Source: Desulfonema magnum (lineage in GTDB: Bacteria > Desulfobacterota > Desulfobacteria > Desulfobacterales > 4be13). From it: 64,000 nt of DNA. This document shows, piece by piece, positions 1 through 9,022 of this stretch. Numbering within the stretch: the first letter of the stretch is position 1; every line of letters begins with the position of its first letter. A program made the translations under genes and the position numbers. The stretch spans positions 1,426,001 through 1,490,000 of the forward strand of contig NZ_CP061800.1 of assembly GCF_017377395.1 (NCBI RefSeq), given 5' to 3'. The notes below the pieces were generated by a model. The model saw only the letters and a list, made by a program, of their open reading frames with translations, searched no databases and was not told the DNA's origin.

Positions 1-419
1 GTTCAAGAAAATCCGCACAGGAAGGACGCCTCCGTTTTGAGCGTCATGGCGTATCTCCGTATCTGGGGAGAAGAGGAAAATGGTGGATATCTTATATGGG
101 ACGATACAAGAGCAGAGAAGCGGCTGAAACAGCAAGAAAGCAATATGAAAAACGTATTAAGAAAGCGTCCCGTCGTTCCGATTCTCTGGTAAGGAAAATG
201 CCTTATTCCAATTTCATAGGCAGTTTTTCTTCTGATGATAATAAAACGCCGAAATTTCAACGTCTTGAGAGATTGGGATATTCCCCTTATTTTATGAAAG
301 GGGCGGAGGATGAGGATTTCAAATTGTTTGTAGGCGTTTATAAAACCAAAAAAGAAGCTGAAAAGCAGATCCGCAGACTGAAAGCCAATGGGGTTTCAGG
401 ACAGGTGGCTGAACGATAA
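1..419 (+). CDS. SPOR-domain protein, C-terminal part (gene starts before the window)
   Basis: The reading frame is open from the first base, so only the C-terminal 138 or so residues are seen. Two related segments follow each other. The first has ERHGVSPYL then YMGRYKSREAAETARKQY; the second has ERLGYSPYF then FVGVYKTKKEAEKQIRRLK. Each fits the SPOR pattern: a strand, a glycine-tyrosine, a K/R-S/T-x-x-E-A helix start and a basic helix. SPOR domains bind denuded peptidoglycan at septa, so a cell-envelope role is likely. The first in-frame ATG at 96 falls inside the first SPOR unit and is not a credible start. A second SPOR protein follows 58 bp downstream on the same strand. The family assignment rests on pattern only. 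Confidence 0.6.
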   Translation, partial: SRKSAQEGRLRFERHGVSPYLGRRGKWWISYMGRYKSREAAETARKQYEKRIKKASRRSDSLVRKMPYSNFIGSFSSDDNKTPKFQRLERLGYSPYFMKGAEDEDFKLFVGVYKTKKEAEKQIRRLKANGVSGQVAER

Positions 420-423
420 ATTG

Positions 424-460
424 CTCCGGAGTGCCAAACTGTAAGTTTGGCACTCCGGAT
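424..460. repeat. CCGGAGTGCC palindrome copy
   Basis: An almost perfect inverted repeat with arms CCGGAGTGCCAAACT and AGTTTGGCACTCCGG and a very short loop. It lies between the two SPOR genes. The same palindrome recurs near 2.23-2.4, 20.03, 39.93 and 40.1 kb, always between genes. It lacks a T-tract, so a dispersed repeat is more likely than a terminator. Confidence 0.85.
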
Positions 461-477
461 CGAGAGTTTTTAATACA

Positions 478-1191
478 ATGAGTTTTGACCTTTCTTTGAA
501 TAAAAAACAAATCGCTTTGCTGGTGATAGCGTGTGTGGCTCTGATCATTCTGATCTTTCTGGCCGGGATGCTCTCCGGAATGATGATGCGCGCATCAGGT
601 TCGGCAAATCACGCCGCTACAGCGAAAAATCAGAATATGGGGGGCAGTGGCAGCGCAGTTCCCATGACACCTCAGTCGGCCGCGGGCAGGGCAAAGGGTC
701 TTGTGGCATCCAAACAGGCGGCTGTGATGTCAAAAGCCCGCCAGCCTGCTCAGGCCATTCGGAGCCCCGGATCAACATCCGGGGAACAGGGAGAGGCCGG
801 TCAGGAGGAGCTTGCGGATAAAGATAGCAAAGCAGATACAAAAGAGACCCGGTCCGCCTCAGATGATCAGAAAAAAGACGAGCAGAAAACTGAAGATGCC
901 CCGCCTTCGGACACACGCTTTTCCGTTGAAGTTGAATCTTTTGTATCAAAAACCAAAGCCCTGAATATGGTCAGCGATCTGACAGCAAAAGGATGGGGAG
1001 AAGCCTCTGTTTTGAAAATGCAGGATACCGGAGACAGGAATAATGTCTGGTACTTGGTTCAGATTGGCGATTATGACCATGCTGAAGCGGCATATCATGC
1101 GGCTTCCGAGTTTGAAGATAAAGAAGGAATCGTTGCAGCGGTGAGGTCCATGGATCCTAAAATTCTGGAACAAAGAAAAATGGGCGAATGA
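478..1191 (+). CDS. membrane-anchored SPOR-domain protein
   Basis: 237 residues. A single N-terminal transmembrane helix (about residues 13-38, rich in L/I/A) is followed by a low-complexity Ala/Gln/Ser/Lys/Glu linker (about 40-145). The C-terminal SPOR-like domain runs from FSVEVESFVSKTKALNMVSD to the end. This is the usual architecture of bitopic septal SPOR proteins such as FtsN or DedD: cytoplasmic N-terminus, flexible periplasmic linker, glycan-binding domain. It is not close enough in sequence to name. The ribosome-binding site before the ATG is weak. It lies between another SPOR gene and a coiled-coil gene on the same strand and is probably co-transcribed with them. Confidence 0.65.
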   Translation: MSFDLSLNKKQIALLVIACVALIILIFLAGMLSGMMMRASGSANHAATAKNQNMGGSGSAVPMTPQSAAGRAKGLVASKQAAVMSKARQPAQAIRSPGSTSGEQGEAGQEELADKDSKADTKETRSASDDQKKDEQKTEDAPPSDTRFSVEVESFVSKTKALNMVSDLTAKGWGEASVLKMQDTGDRNNVWYLVQIGDYDHAEAAYHAASEFEDKEGIVAAVRSMDPKILEQRKMGE

Positions 1192-1225
1192 GAATTTCTG
1201 CCAAACTATCTGCGGAGAAAAGAAT

Positions 1226-2227
1226 ATGGGCGATGAAATAAAAATAGTGCATTCAAAGGAAGAATTTGAAAAGATTCAGCGTATAAAAGCAAAATATCCT
1301 GAGCCGGATGCACCAGACCCCGCGGAAGGCGATGTTTCTGAACAAGAAACTGAATTAACTGATAATGATGATCAAATAAGGAAGGAGCAAACAATGGCCG
1401 AAAAAAAAGAGGCACCGCAAGAGGAAAAGCCCCAGAAAGCAGCGGGTGAAACAAAAAATGATGAAAAAAATCTGTCTGAAGATTCAAAGTTTGCCAGTGC
1501 GCTGTTGCAACATCTGAATGCCACCCGGATGACCGCAGGACAGCTCGACCTGCTGATTCAGAAGCTGGAACTTCAATTTGATCAGCTCGTTCACGGCAAC
1601 TTGGTCGGACAGTTAAAGCAGACAGACGAATATACCTTTGCCAAAGAATATCTTGACATGGAAATCCAGCCCATGAAAGATGTGATTGAGCGCATGAAAA
1701 AGATGGTGGCCGCGCTTCAGAACAAACAGCTCACGCTGAGTGATGATCTTCTGGAAGCCAAAGAGGAGATGGATAACAAGCTTCTGGAAGCAAAGAAGGA
1801 GGTAAATAATGAAGTTGAACGCCGGGTCAAAACCATAAGCACAAAGATTGATGATGAAATTCAGCGGACAAAGCGCACGATTGATGAGCAGGGAAGAGGG
1901 CTTCGTAATGAGCTTGTGGATTCCATGAAAAAGGAAAGAAAGAGCGCTGAAGATGAGCTTAAAGACATACGCGGCAAGTTTGAAACCGATACTGGCAAGT
2001 TGAAAGAATCGCTGACGGACCTTATCCGACAGGAGCGGGAAAAGCTGGAAAAGGAGACGCAGAAGATGTCCAAGGAAGCCTTTGAGATGAAAGAGAAGGT
2101 TCAGCAGAGTCTGCGCACGTTAAGCGAATACCTTGTTCTGGTGATTGACGCGGCCGGAGTCCACGATAAGATTGAAAAGTTATCTTATGATAAGACCCTG
2201 GAGGAAATGACAACGATCAATCTGTAA
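1226..2227 (+). CDS. long coiled-coil protein, function unknown
   Basis: 333 residues, highly charged. Residues 1-85 are acidic and likely disordered (runs of E, D, K, Q). From about residue 95 the sequence is almost wholly heptad-like coiled coil: LLEAKEEMDNKLLEAKKEVN is a near-duplicated segment, and the stretch to about 300 is rich in K/E/D/R. There is no signal peptide or transmembrane helix, so a cytoplasmic structural or scaffolding role is possible. The CGGAG ribosome-binding site lies 8 bases before the ATG. It starts 34 bp after the SPOR gene, which suggests an operon. I do not recognise a named family. Confidence 0.6.
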   Translation: MGDEIKIVHSKEEFEKIQRIKAKYPEPDAPDPAEGDVSEQETELTDNDDQIRKEQTMAEKKEAPQEEKPQKAAGETKNDEKNLSEDSKFASALLQHLNATRMTAGQLDLLIQKLELQFDQLVHGNLVGQLKQTDEYTFAKEYLDMEIQPMKDVIERMKKMVAALQNKQLTLSDDLLEAKEEMDNKLLEAKKEVNNEVERRVKTISTKIDDEIQRTKRTIDEQGRGLRNELVDSMKKERKSAEDELKDIRGKFETDTGKLKESLTDLIRQEREKLEKETQKMSKEAFEMKEKVQQSLRTLSEYLVLVIDAAGVHDKIEKLSYDKTLEEMTTINL

Positions 2228-2229
2228 AC

Positions 2230-2405
2230 TGATCCGGAGTGCCAAACTTGCAGTTTGGCAAAGACATCGGAAATGTTGCCAAACTGCAAGTTTGGCACTC
2301 CGGAATTTATGTAAGGGCGGTTCGAAATCGCCTTTTTTCCAGGCATCGGAAATATTGCCAAACTGTAAGTTTGGCACTCCGGAATTTATGTAAGGGCGGT
2401 TCAAA
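2230..2405. repeat. cluster of three CCGGAGTGCC palindromes
   Basis: The space after the coiled-coil gene holds repeated halves and whole copies of CCGGAGTGCCAAACT/AGTTTGGCACTCCGG. They alternate with a short direct repeat (ATTTATGTAAGGGCGGTTC, twice, about 80 bp apart). The unit of palindrome plus spacer is tandemly duplicated. Confidence 0.8.
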
Positions 2406-2443
2406 ACCGCCCTTATGTTTTTTTATGAAAGGAAATTAACGTA

Positions 2444-3037
2444 ATGTCAAGAACGTTGCTGGTGATCTGCATCGCATTGTTTATAAATATTATCCCCGGT
2501 CCGGGTTTTGCAGAAGTCAATCTTGTGGTCGGTATTACTCCGGGAATTTTTCTTTACAGCCCTGATGCCGAAGGATTCCGGGTCAGTGATGGTGAGACAA
2601 TAGGAGAGGTGGAGGGCTATCTGAGTAATCTGGCGACGCTGACAGCGGGCGTAGGGATTAACACCCCGGCGGTTATTATTGATCTGACCGGCGGTCTCGG
2701 ATATCAGTACAACAACGCGTTTACTTCAACCCTGTTCCTGGCTGATGCGGCCCTTCGTTTTAAAATCAACAGGGAAGAACTTACGGCCGGGCCTCATATT
2801 ACCATCGTGAAATATGATCCGAGCTGGGACGGAGACGCGAATATCTCTCTTTCAGACGATACCGGATTTATCGGCGGATTGGGCCTCACCATAGGATCCA
2901 AGGCATTTTCCATCTCAGCTTCTTTGGATTATGTAAGCGCCTCTTTTGATGTGGAATCGCCCGGCATATCCTTAAACAATGAGGCCCTGGATATTTCAGG
3001 AATTGCTTTTCAGCTTGGCGTAATTTTAAGATTCTGA
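2444..3037 (+). CDS. small outer-membrane beta-barrel protein
   Basis: 197 residues. A classical signal peptide (hydrophobic core LLVICIALFINIIPGPGFA, cleavage near FA-EV) precedes a mature part made of alternating polar and hydrophobic strands with Gly/Asn/Asp turns. The chain ends with AFQLGVILRF, a C-terminal aromatic residue typical of BAM-assembled barrels. An AAGGAAA ribosome-binding site precedes the ATG. Size and pattern suit an 8-stranded barrel. The substrate or role cannot be inferred from sequence or neighbours. Confidence 0.6.
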   Translation: MSRTLLVICIALFINIIPGPGFAEVNLVVGITPGIFLYSPDAEGFRVSDGETIGEVEGYLSNLATLTAGVGINTPAVIIDLTGGLGYQYNNAFTSTLFLADAALRFKINREELTAGPHITIVKYDPSWDGDANISLSDDTGFIGGLGLTIGSKAFSISASLDYVSASFDVESPGISLNNEALDISGIAFQLGVILRF

Positions 3038-3064
3038 TACTATTAGCCATGAGTTCGTTTCACC

Positions 3065-3300
3065 ACAAATCCGGAGTGCGAAAATAGAGCAAAGCGATTT
3101 TTCGCATAAACACAAATCCGGAGTGCGAAAATAGAGCGAAGCGGTTTTTCGCATCAATCACACAAATCCGGAGTGCGAAAATAGAGCGAAGCGGTTTTTC
3201 GCATCAATCACACAAATCCGGAGTGCGAAAATAGAGCGAAGCGGTTTTTCGCATAAACCGCAAATCAAATCCGGAGTGCGAAAATAGAGCGCAACGGTTT
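3065..3300. repeat. five tandem copies of a 47-53 bp CCGGAGTGCGAAAATAGAGC unit
   Basis: Unit starts (CCGGAGTGCG) are at 3071, 3118, 3168, 3218 and 3271. Each unit contains the imperfect palindrome TGCGAAAA-TAGAGCGAAGCGG-TTTTTCGCA and a short CACAAAT-type link. Copies 2-4 are almost identical, which implies recent expansion. The same core is found inside the coding region of the beta-propeller gene near 47.57 kb. Confidence 0.85.
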
Positions 3301-3390
3301 TATACACTCGAAGATCAAGTTTTTTTTCTGTTATTCGAACCCGGTCAAAAAACTTGATCATCGAATATACAACAACAAAGGACGGCCAGG

Positions 3391-5015
3391 ATGAAAAAAG
3401 GCTCAGTTCTCATAAAAATTGTTAATTTTTGTTGCTTCAGCATATTTTTTTCATGTATTAGTTTTGCAGAAAAGCAGATCATGAAAAACGATCTGACAGA
3501 AATGCAATCTGAGCAGCGTGTGGCGCTTGTCATCGGAAACGGCGATTACAAATCTTCGCCGCTGCCTAAAATTCTGTCAATGATGCCAGAGCCATGTCTG
3601 AAATCCTTGAAAAATTGGGATTTGAGATGATAAAAAAGGAAAATCTCAACTGGCAGGAGATGAATGCTGCTATTGTTGCCTTTGGAGAAAAACTGCTCAG
3701 GGGCCGGGGGGTCGGTCTTTTTTACTATGCGGGACACGGGGTTCAGTTAGATGGAAAGAATTATCTGATTCCAGTTGAATCAAATATCCGCCATGAAAAT
3801 GAGGTGAAATATAAGGCAGTGGACGCGGGGATTATTTTGGCTGAGATGGAAAATTCCAGGACCCGGCTGAACATTGTCATTCTCGACGCATGCCGTGACA
3901 ATCCGTTTGCCCGCAGTTTTCGCAGCAGTGCGGGACAGGGGCTGGCTTATATGGACGCACCGACCGGAATCATTATTGCTTATGCGACCGCTCCGGGAAA
4001 AACAGCCAGCGACGGGCCCGGAAAAAACGGTATTTACACCTCCGAACTCATCCGGCAGATACAGACACCGGAGCTGAGGCTCGTAGATATGTTTAACAGG
4101 GTTCGGAAAGCAGTGAGAACCCGGACAAACGGAAGGCAGATTCCGTGGGAATCCACGTCACTGGAAGGGGCGTTTTACTTTAAACTTCCTCAGAAAGATA
4201 TTGCATCTTCGGATGGGTCTGCTCACAGGAATGCGGTAATTCCTCAGTCACAAAACGCAAGACACGGATTGAGTGCGGAAATATCGCCAGGTCAGACAAT
4301 GGAAATGAAACCGGAGGCGGGGGAAGTATGGAAAGACCCTGTAACCGGCATGGCGTTTGTGTGGGTCCCGGAAGGATGTTATCAGATGGGCTGCGGATCA
4401 TGGGCCGGTCAATGCGACAAAGACGAAGAACCTGTCCATAACGTCTGTGTGAACGGATTCTGGATGGGGAAATATGAAGTGACTCAGGCCCAATGGGAAC
4501 AGATGATGAAAAATAACCCTTCCTCTTTCAAAAAAGGCGATAATTATCCTGTGGAACAAGTGTCATGGAATGATGTTAAGGATTTTATCCAAAAACTCAA
4601 TACCGAGAATTCCGGACAATATAAGTTTCGCCTGCCGACTGAGGCAGAATGGGAATATGCCTGCCGGGGTCTCGGAAAACATGAGAAATATTGTGGAGGA
4701 GATGATCTCAGCAAACTGGGATGGTATGACAACAACAGCGGAGGCGAACCCCATTTGGCGGAAACGAAAGCCGCCAACAACTCAGGACTTTATCATATGA
4801 GCGGCAATGTGTGGGAGTGGTGCGAAGATTGGTATGAAAGCTATTCATCAGATTCGGTGAGGAATCCCGGGGGACCGTCAGCAGGTTCGACCCGGGTAAT
4901 CAGAGGCGGGATCTGGTTTGATGATGAAGATTACTGTCGCTCAGTGAATCGTCATTATGGCGCGCCTGATTACCGCAACGATGATATTGGTTTCCGTTTG
5001 CTGAGGACACCTTAG
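3391..5015 (+). CDS. caspase-like (peptidase C14) protein fused to an FGE-sulfatase domain, broken by a 1-base frameshift
   Basis: The frame from ATG 3391 encodes a signal peptide (cleavage near SFAEK) and the first caspase strand RVALVIGNGDYKSSPLP. At the A-run 3568-3571 the frame must change: one extra A would read on as PLPKNSVNDARAMSEILEKL, the expected caspase sequence. After it come the catalytic His (YYAGHGVQ) and Cys (DACRDNPF) motifs. The C-terminal half is a formylglycine-generating-enzyme-like domain (FVWVPEGCYQMG, KYEVTQAQWEQ, FRLPTEAEWEYAC, GNVWEWCEDW, VIRGG). Such proteins are exported and probably bind or cleave Arg/Lys peptides. The frameshift may be a real mutation or a base error. 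Confidence 0.8.
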
Positions 5016-5025
5016 ACGACCATCC

Positions 5026-5216
5026 GGAGTGCCAGACTTACAGTTTCAGCAGCTCGAAAAGTTTCCGGACTGTGCGCAGTGCAACAAAGAAACCCGGCTT
5101 TTTTCCAGGACGAGGCGCTCTCGCCCGCCGGAAAAAGCCGGGTTTCTTCCCCGTCCCGTGTCTGCTCTGTGACAGCCCGAAAACTTTTCGATCTGCTGAG
5201 TTTGGCACTCCGGAAT
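5026..5216. repeat. nested three-layer palindromic element
   Basis: Outer arms are CCGGAGTGCCAGACTTA and TTTGGCACTCCGG. Inside them are CAGCAGCTCGAAAAGTTT and AAAACTTTTCGATCTGCTG. At the centre is the hairpin AAGAAACCCGGCTTTTT / AAAAAGCCGGGTTTCTT. It looks like one palindromic element inserted into another. It fills the gap before recB. Confidence 0.85.
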
Positions 5217-5238
5217 GGCTTTTTTCAGGATGTAAAAA

Positions 5239-8200
5239 ATGCAAAAATTTAATCTGTCAGAAAACAAACTTGAGGGAACAAATCTCATTGAGGCCAGCGC
5301 AGGAACAGGAAAAACTTATACGATTACCGGACTTTTTCTCCGTCTGATTCTCGAAAAGCATCTTTCCGTGGACCAGATTCTCGTGGTAACGTTTACCCAG
5401 GCAGCCACTGAGGAGCTGAAAGACAGGATTCGCACCCGGCTTCGTGATGCCTTGGACGCGTTTTCCAAAGGACAAAGTGAAGATAATGTTCTGAACACAC
5501 TTATTCAGAAAGCTGATAATCTCAAAAGCGGAATCAGACGCATAGAACAAGCCATCCGGGATTTTGACGAAGCCGCGATATTTACCATACACGGCTTCTG
5601 CAAGCGAATGCTCCATGACAATGCTTTTGAAAGCGGCAGCCTCTTTGACAGCGAGCTGGTGGCGGATCAGGAAAATCTCAAGCGGGAAATTGTCGAGGAT
5701 TTCTGGCGAAAACATTTCTATAATGAATCCCGGATGTTTATCAATTATATCCTGGATAAAAAAATAACCCCAGAGAAGCTCCTCGCTTTTCTGGGTAATA
5801 AGATCGCGCATCCGGATTTGAAAATAATTCCTCAGCCGGATATGCCTGACGCTGCTGAGGAAGAAAACCAATACAAAGCCTGCTTTGGCCCGGCTCAGGA
5901 CGCATGGTCATCTGTAAAGACAGAAATTCGGAATATCTTTGACACGGACAAGGGCCTGAACCGTAGCACTTACAATAAAAAAAAGAGTATTCCAAAATGG
6001 TTCCCAAGCATGGATGACTATATGGCCATGGGAAACAATAATCCTGTGAGTTTTAAGGAATTTGAAAGGTTTACTTCTTCAGGCTTGCAGAAAGCCACGA
6101 ATAAAAATCACACAGCGCCGGTTCATCCTTTTTTTGACTTGTGCGAAGCCCTGAAAGACAAACAGGAAAAACTGACAAAAATTTTTGAGCAGCGTCTTCT
6201 GCGTCTGAAAATCGAACTCTTCCAATATGTAAAAGATGAACTTCGGAAGAGAAAGGAAATCCGAAACATTCTCTCGTTTGATGATCTTCTTTTTAACCTG
6301 CAAAGAGCCATTCAGAAGGGCGGAGAACCGCTTAAAGAGAATATAAGAAACAGGTTCAGGGCCGCGCTCATTGACGAATTTCAGGATACGGATGTGATTC
6401 AGTATGATATTTTTAAAAGCCTTTTTGACACAAAAGATAATATTCTTTTTCTCATTGGTGATCCCAAACAGGCCATATACGGATTCCGAGGAGCGGATAT
6501 TTTTGCTTATATGAATGCGGCAGCTCATGCGGAGTTCAGGCACACCCTCGGGGAGAACTGGCGTTCCGAACCCTGTCTGATTTCCGCGGTGAATACCATT
6601 TTTGAACATTCTGATAATGCGTTTGTTTACAATGAGATTAACTTTAACCGGGTTGGTGCCGCGAAAAAACCAGACCCTGTATTTTTAAAACACAAGGGAG
6701 AATCCGAGCCGCCTTTGCAGTTATGGTTTGTAAATGCAGGAACTGGAAAGCCCATGACCAAAGGCCAGGCGGAAAAACTGATTTCCAATGCTGTCGCGGC
6801 CGAAATCTCACGACTCCTCGACCGAAACAATGAAATATCCCTGGGGGAAGCGCGTCTCAGGGAAGGCGATATCGCTGTTTTAGTACGCCAGCACAGAGAA
6901 GCCAAGTTAATGCAGAAAGCGCTTATGGCCTACAAAATCCCCAGTGTTCTCCACAGTGACAGCAATATTTTTGATTCCCATGAAGCCCTTGAGATGGAAA
7001 GAGTGCTTGCAGGCATTGTCCAGCCCAACAGTGAGAGATTCCTCAGAAGGGCCCTTGCAACCGACATGATGGGAGTGAGCGGAGAAGAACTGGATGAGAT
7101 GACAAAAGATGAGACCCAATGGGAAGAATGGCTCGTAAGGTTCAGGGAATACCATGATATATGGAACAAATCCGGTTTTATTCAGATGTTCAGGCAAGTT
7201 ATATCCAAACAGGACATATTGCCACGGCTCATGGCTTTGCCTGACGGGGAACGCCGTAATACGAACCTTCTGCACCTTGCGGAAATTCTTCATCAGACCG
7301 CTGTTGAAAAAAAACTGGGCATGGCATGGCTTGTCAAATGGCTTTCGGAGCAAAGAGACACGGAGACAAGAGACACGGATATTCCGGGGGCCGAACAATA
7401 TCAGCTCCGCCTGGAAAGCGATGACAACGCGGTGAAGCTTGTCACCATCCACAAGAGCAAAGGACTGGAATATTCTGTTGTATTTTGTCCTTTTATATAT
7501 GGCGGTTCTAAAATCAGCAACAAAAGCAAGTCGTTCCTGTTTCATGATGAGAATGATGATCGAAAACTGACTCTTGACATGGGTTCAGAAGATACAGAAA
7601 AAAACCAGGTCTTTGCCGAGCGGGAACTGCTTGCGGAAAATCTGCGGCTTCTCTATGTGGCGATGACCCGTGCAAAGAACCGGTGTTATCTTGTATGGGG
7701 GCGTTTCAATACAGCAGAGACATCTGCACCGGCTTATCTTTTTCATCATCCGGATGCTGCGGAGGATATTGTCAGCGCGACCGCTGACAAATTTAAGTCA
7801 TTAGACGATGCGAACATTTTGGCAGATCTGAAAGCGATTCAGGACAAGTCGGACAGAACCATCAGCCTTTCTGAGATGCCCGACGAACCCGGAGAACCGT
7901 ATTCACGCACTTGGAGTGGGGACAAACTCGGCTGTCCCAAATTTCAAAGTAAGATTCATCGTGACTTCCGCGTGTCGAGTTTTTCGTCTCTGACATCGGG
8001 GCGGACACACGGAGCAGAGTTGGCGGATCATGACGCTCAGGCCATTCATTATGACTATGCGGATTCGGAGGATACGCGGGTTCAGGAAGACCTTCTGAAT
8101 ATTTTCTCTTTTCCAAAAGGGCCAAGGCCGGGCACATTTATGCATGAGATATTTGAGCATCTGGATTTTACTGAAACGGATATGTCCGTAGTGAAGGATA

Positions 8201-8844
8201 TGATTGAGGAAAAACTCATTGCATATGATTTTGATCTCAAATGGCGGGACACGATTTATGACATGATCCAAAAGACACTTTCCGTGAACCTTGATGAGAC
8301 CTGTAAGGATTTCAAGTTGTCACAAATTCGGAATGAGGACCGGCTCAACGAATTGGAATTTTACTTTTCTTTAAATCGGATATCACCGAAACGCTTGAAA
8401 CAAATATTTGAGAAATACGCTGTGGGTGATTTTTCAGAGGATTTTCCCAGTTATATTGAACAATTGGATTTCGCATCTGTCAAAGGATTTATGAGAGGCT
8501 TTGTGGATATGATTTTTCAATTTCAAGGCAAATTCTATCTTGTGGACTGGAAATCAAATTTCCTCGGCCCCGGGGCTGAAGATTATAACCAGGCGACAAT
8601 GCTTCAGGCAATGAAGGAGAATTTTTACATCCTTCAGTATCACATTTACACACTTGCCCTGCATCGGTATTTGTTTGCACGACACCCGGGCTACAGCTAT
8701 GAAGAAGATTTCGGAGGTGTCTATTATATATTTTTGCGGGGAACAGAACCGAATCGCCCGGATTTGGGAATATACCGGGACAGGCCTCCGGAACCATTGA
8801 TAAATGAATTATGTAAAAACCTGATAGGACCTTTGACTCGATAA
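5239..8844 (+). CDS. recB: exodeoxyribonuclease V beta subunit (RecB)
   Basis: 1201 residues, the usual RecB length. RecB is the 3'-5' helicase and nuclease subunit that resects double-strand ends for RecA. UvrD-type helicase motifs appear in order: EASAGTGKTYTI (Walker A), VTFTQAATEEL, FTIHGFCKRML, ALIDEFQDTD (Walker B), LIGDPKQAIYGFRGADIFAY, LVTIHKSKGLEY and LLYVAMTRAKNR. The C-terminal RecB nuclease domain has GTFMHEIFEHLDF, then FVDMIF and LVDWKSN with the metal-binding Asp and Lys. A CAGGA ribosome-binding site precedes the ATG. recD follows 180 bp downstream; recC is not in the window. Confidence 0.95.
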   Translation: MQKFNLSENKLEGTNLIEASAGTGKTYTITGLFLRLILEKHLSVDQILVVTFTQAATEELKDRIRTRLRDALDAFSKGQSEDNVLNTLIQKADNLKSGIRRIEQAIRDFDEAAIFTIHGFCKRMLHDNAFESGSLFDSELVADQENLKREIVEDFWRKHFYNESRMFINYILDKKITPEKLLAFLGNKIAHPDLKIIPQPDMPDAAEEENQYKACFGPAQDAWSSVKTEIRNIFDTDKGLNRSTYNKKKSIPKWFPSMDDYMAMGNNNPVSFKEFERFTSSGLQKATNKNHTAPVHPFFDLCEALKDKQEKLTKIFEQRLLRLKIELFQYVKDELRKRKEIRNILSFDDLLFNLQRAIQKGGEPLKENIRNRFRAALIDEFQDTDVIQYDIFKSLFDTKDNILFLIGDPKQAIYGFRGADIFAYMNAAAHAEFRHTLGENWRSEPCLISAVNTIFEHSDNAFVYNEINFNRVGAAKKPDPVFLKHKGESEPPLQLWFVNAGTGKPMTKGQAEKLISNAVAAEISRLLDRNNEISLGEARLREGDIAVLVRQHREAKLMQKALMAYKIPSVLHSDSNIFDSHEALEMERVLAGIVQPNSERFLRRALATDMMGVSGEELDEMTKDETQWEEWLVRFREYHDIWNKSGFIQMFRQVISKQDILPRLMALPDGERRNTNLLHLAEILHQTAVEKKLGMAWLVKWLSEQRDTETRDTDIPGAEQYQLRLESDDNAVKLVTIHKSKGLEYSVVFCPFIYGGSKISNKSKSFLFHDENDDRKLTLDMGSEDTEKNQVFAERELLAENLRLLYVAMTRAKNRCYLVWGRFNTAETSAPAYLFHHPDAAEDIVSATADKFKSLDDANILADLKAIQDKSDRTISLSEMPDEPGEPYSRTWSGDKLGCPKFQSKIHRDFRVSSFSSLTSGRTHGAELADHDAQAIHYDYADSEDTRVQEDLLNIFSFPKGPRPGTFMHEIFEHLDFTETDMSVVKDMIEEKLIAYDFDLKWRDTIYDMIQKTLSVNLDETCKDFKLSQIRNEDRLNELEFYFSLNRISPKRLKQIFEKYAVGDFSEDFPSYIEQLDFASVKGFMRGFVDMIFQFQGKFYLVDWKSNFLGPGAEDYNQATMLQAMKENFYILQYHIYTLALHRYLFARHPGYSYEEDFGGVYYIFLRGTEPNRPDLGIYRDRPPEPLINELCKNLIGPLTR

Positions 8845-8862
8845 TCAGCTTTTTTTGCAGCA

Positions 8863-8923
8863 GAGAAACCCGGCTTTTTCCTCCACGGACGGCGGGCCAT
8901 TCTGGAAAAAAAAGCCGGGTTTC
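8863..8923. repeat. GAAACCCGGCTTTTT hairpin between recB and recD
   Basis: Inverted repeat AGAAACCCGGCTTTTT ... AAAAAGCCGGGTTTCT around a GC-rich loop. It is the same module as at 5.1, 15.0 and 57.5 kb. It could act as an mRNA hairpin between recB and recD, but its dispersed copies point to a mobile repeat. Confidence 0.8.
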
Positions 8924-9022
8924 TTCCCCGGACAAATATCGAAAACTTATGGTTGGATACTTAACAGGTTCTTTGTCCGATCCGGGTCAAAAACCTGATT
9001 ATCGAGTGTTAGTGAATAATTT

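Noticed and set aside
3065..3300. Possible CRISPR array
   Set aside because: The links between repeats are also repeated, so there are no spacers.
3560..3600. Programmed -1 frameshift in the caspase-like gene
   Set aside because: The A4 run is not a canonical X-XXY-YYZ slippery heptamer in the zero frame, and no downstream stimulator hairpin is evident; an indel is simpler.
5257..5871. 204-codon minus-strand frame inside recB
   Set aside because: Antisense to the recB helicase motifs; no family similarity.
6907..7545. 212-codon minus-strand frame inside recB
   Set aside because: Shadow of recB codons; recB motifs in the other strand are complete.
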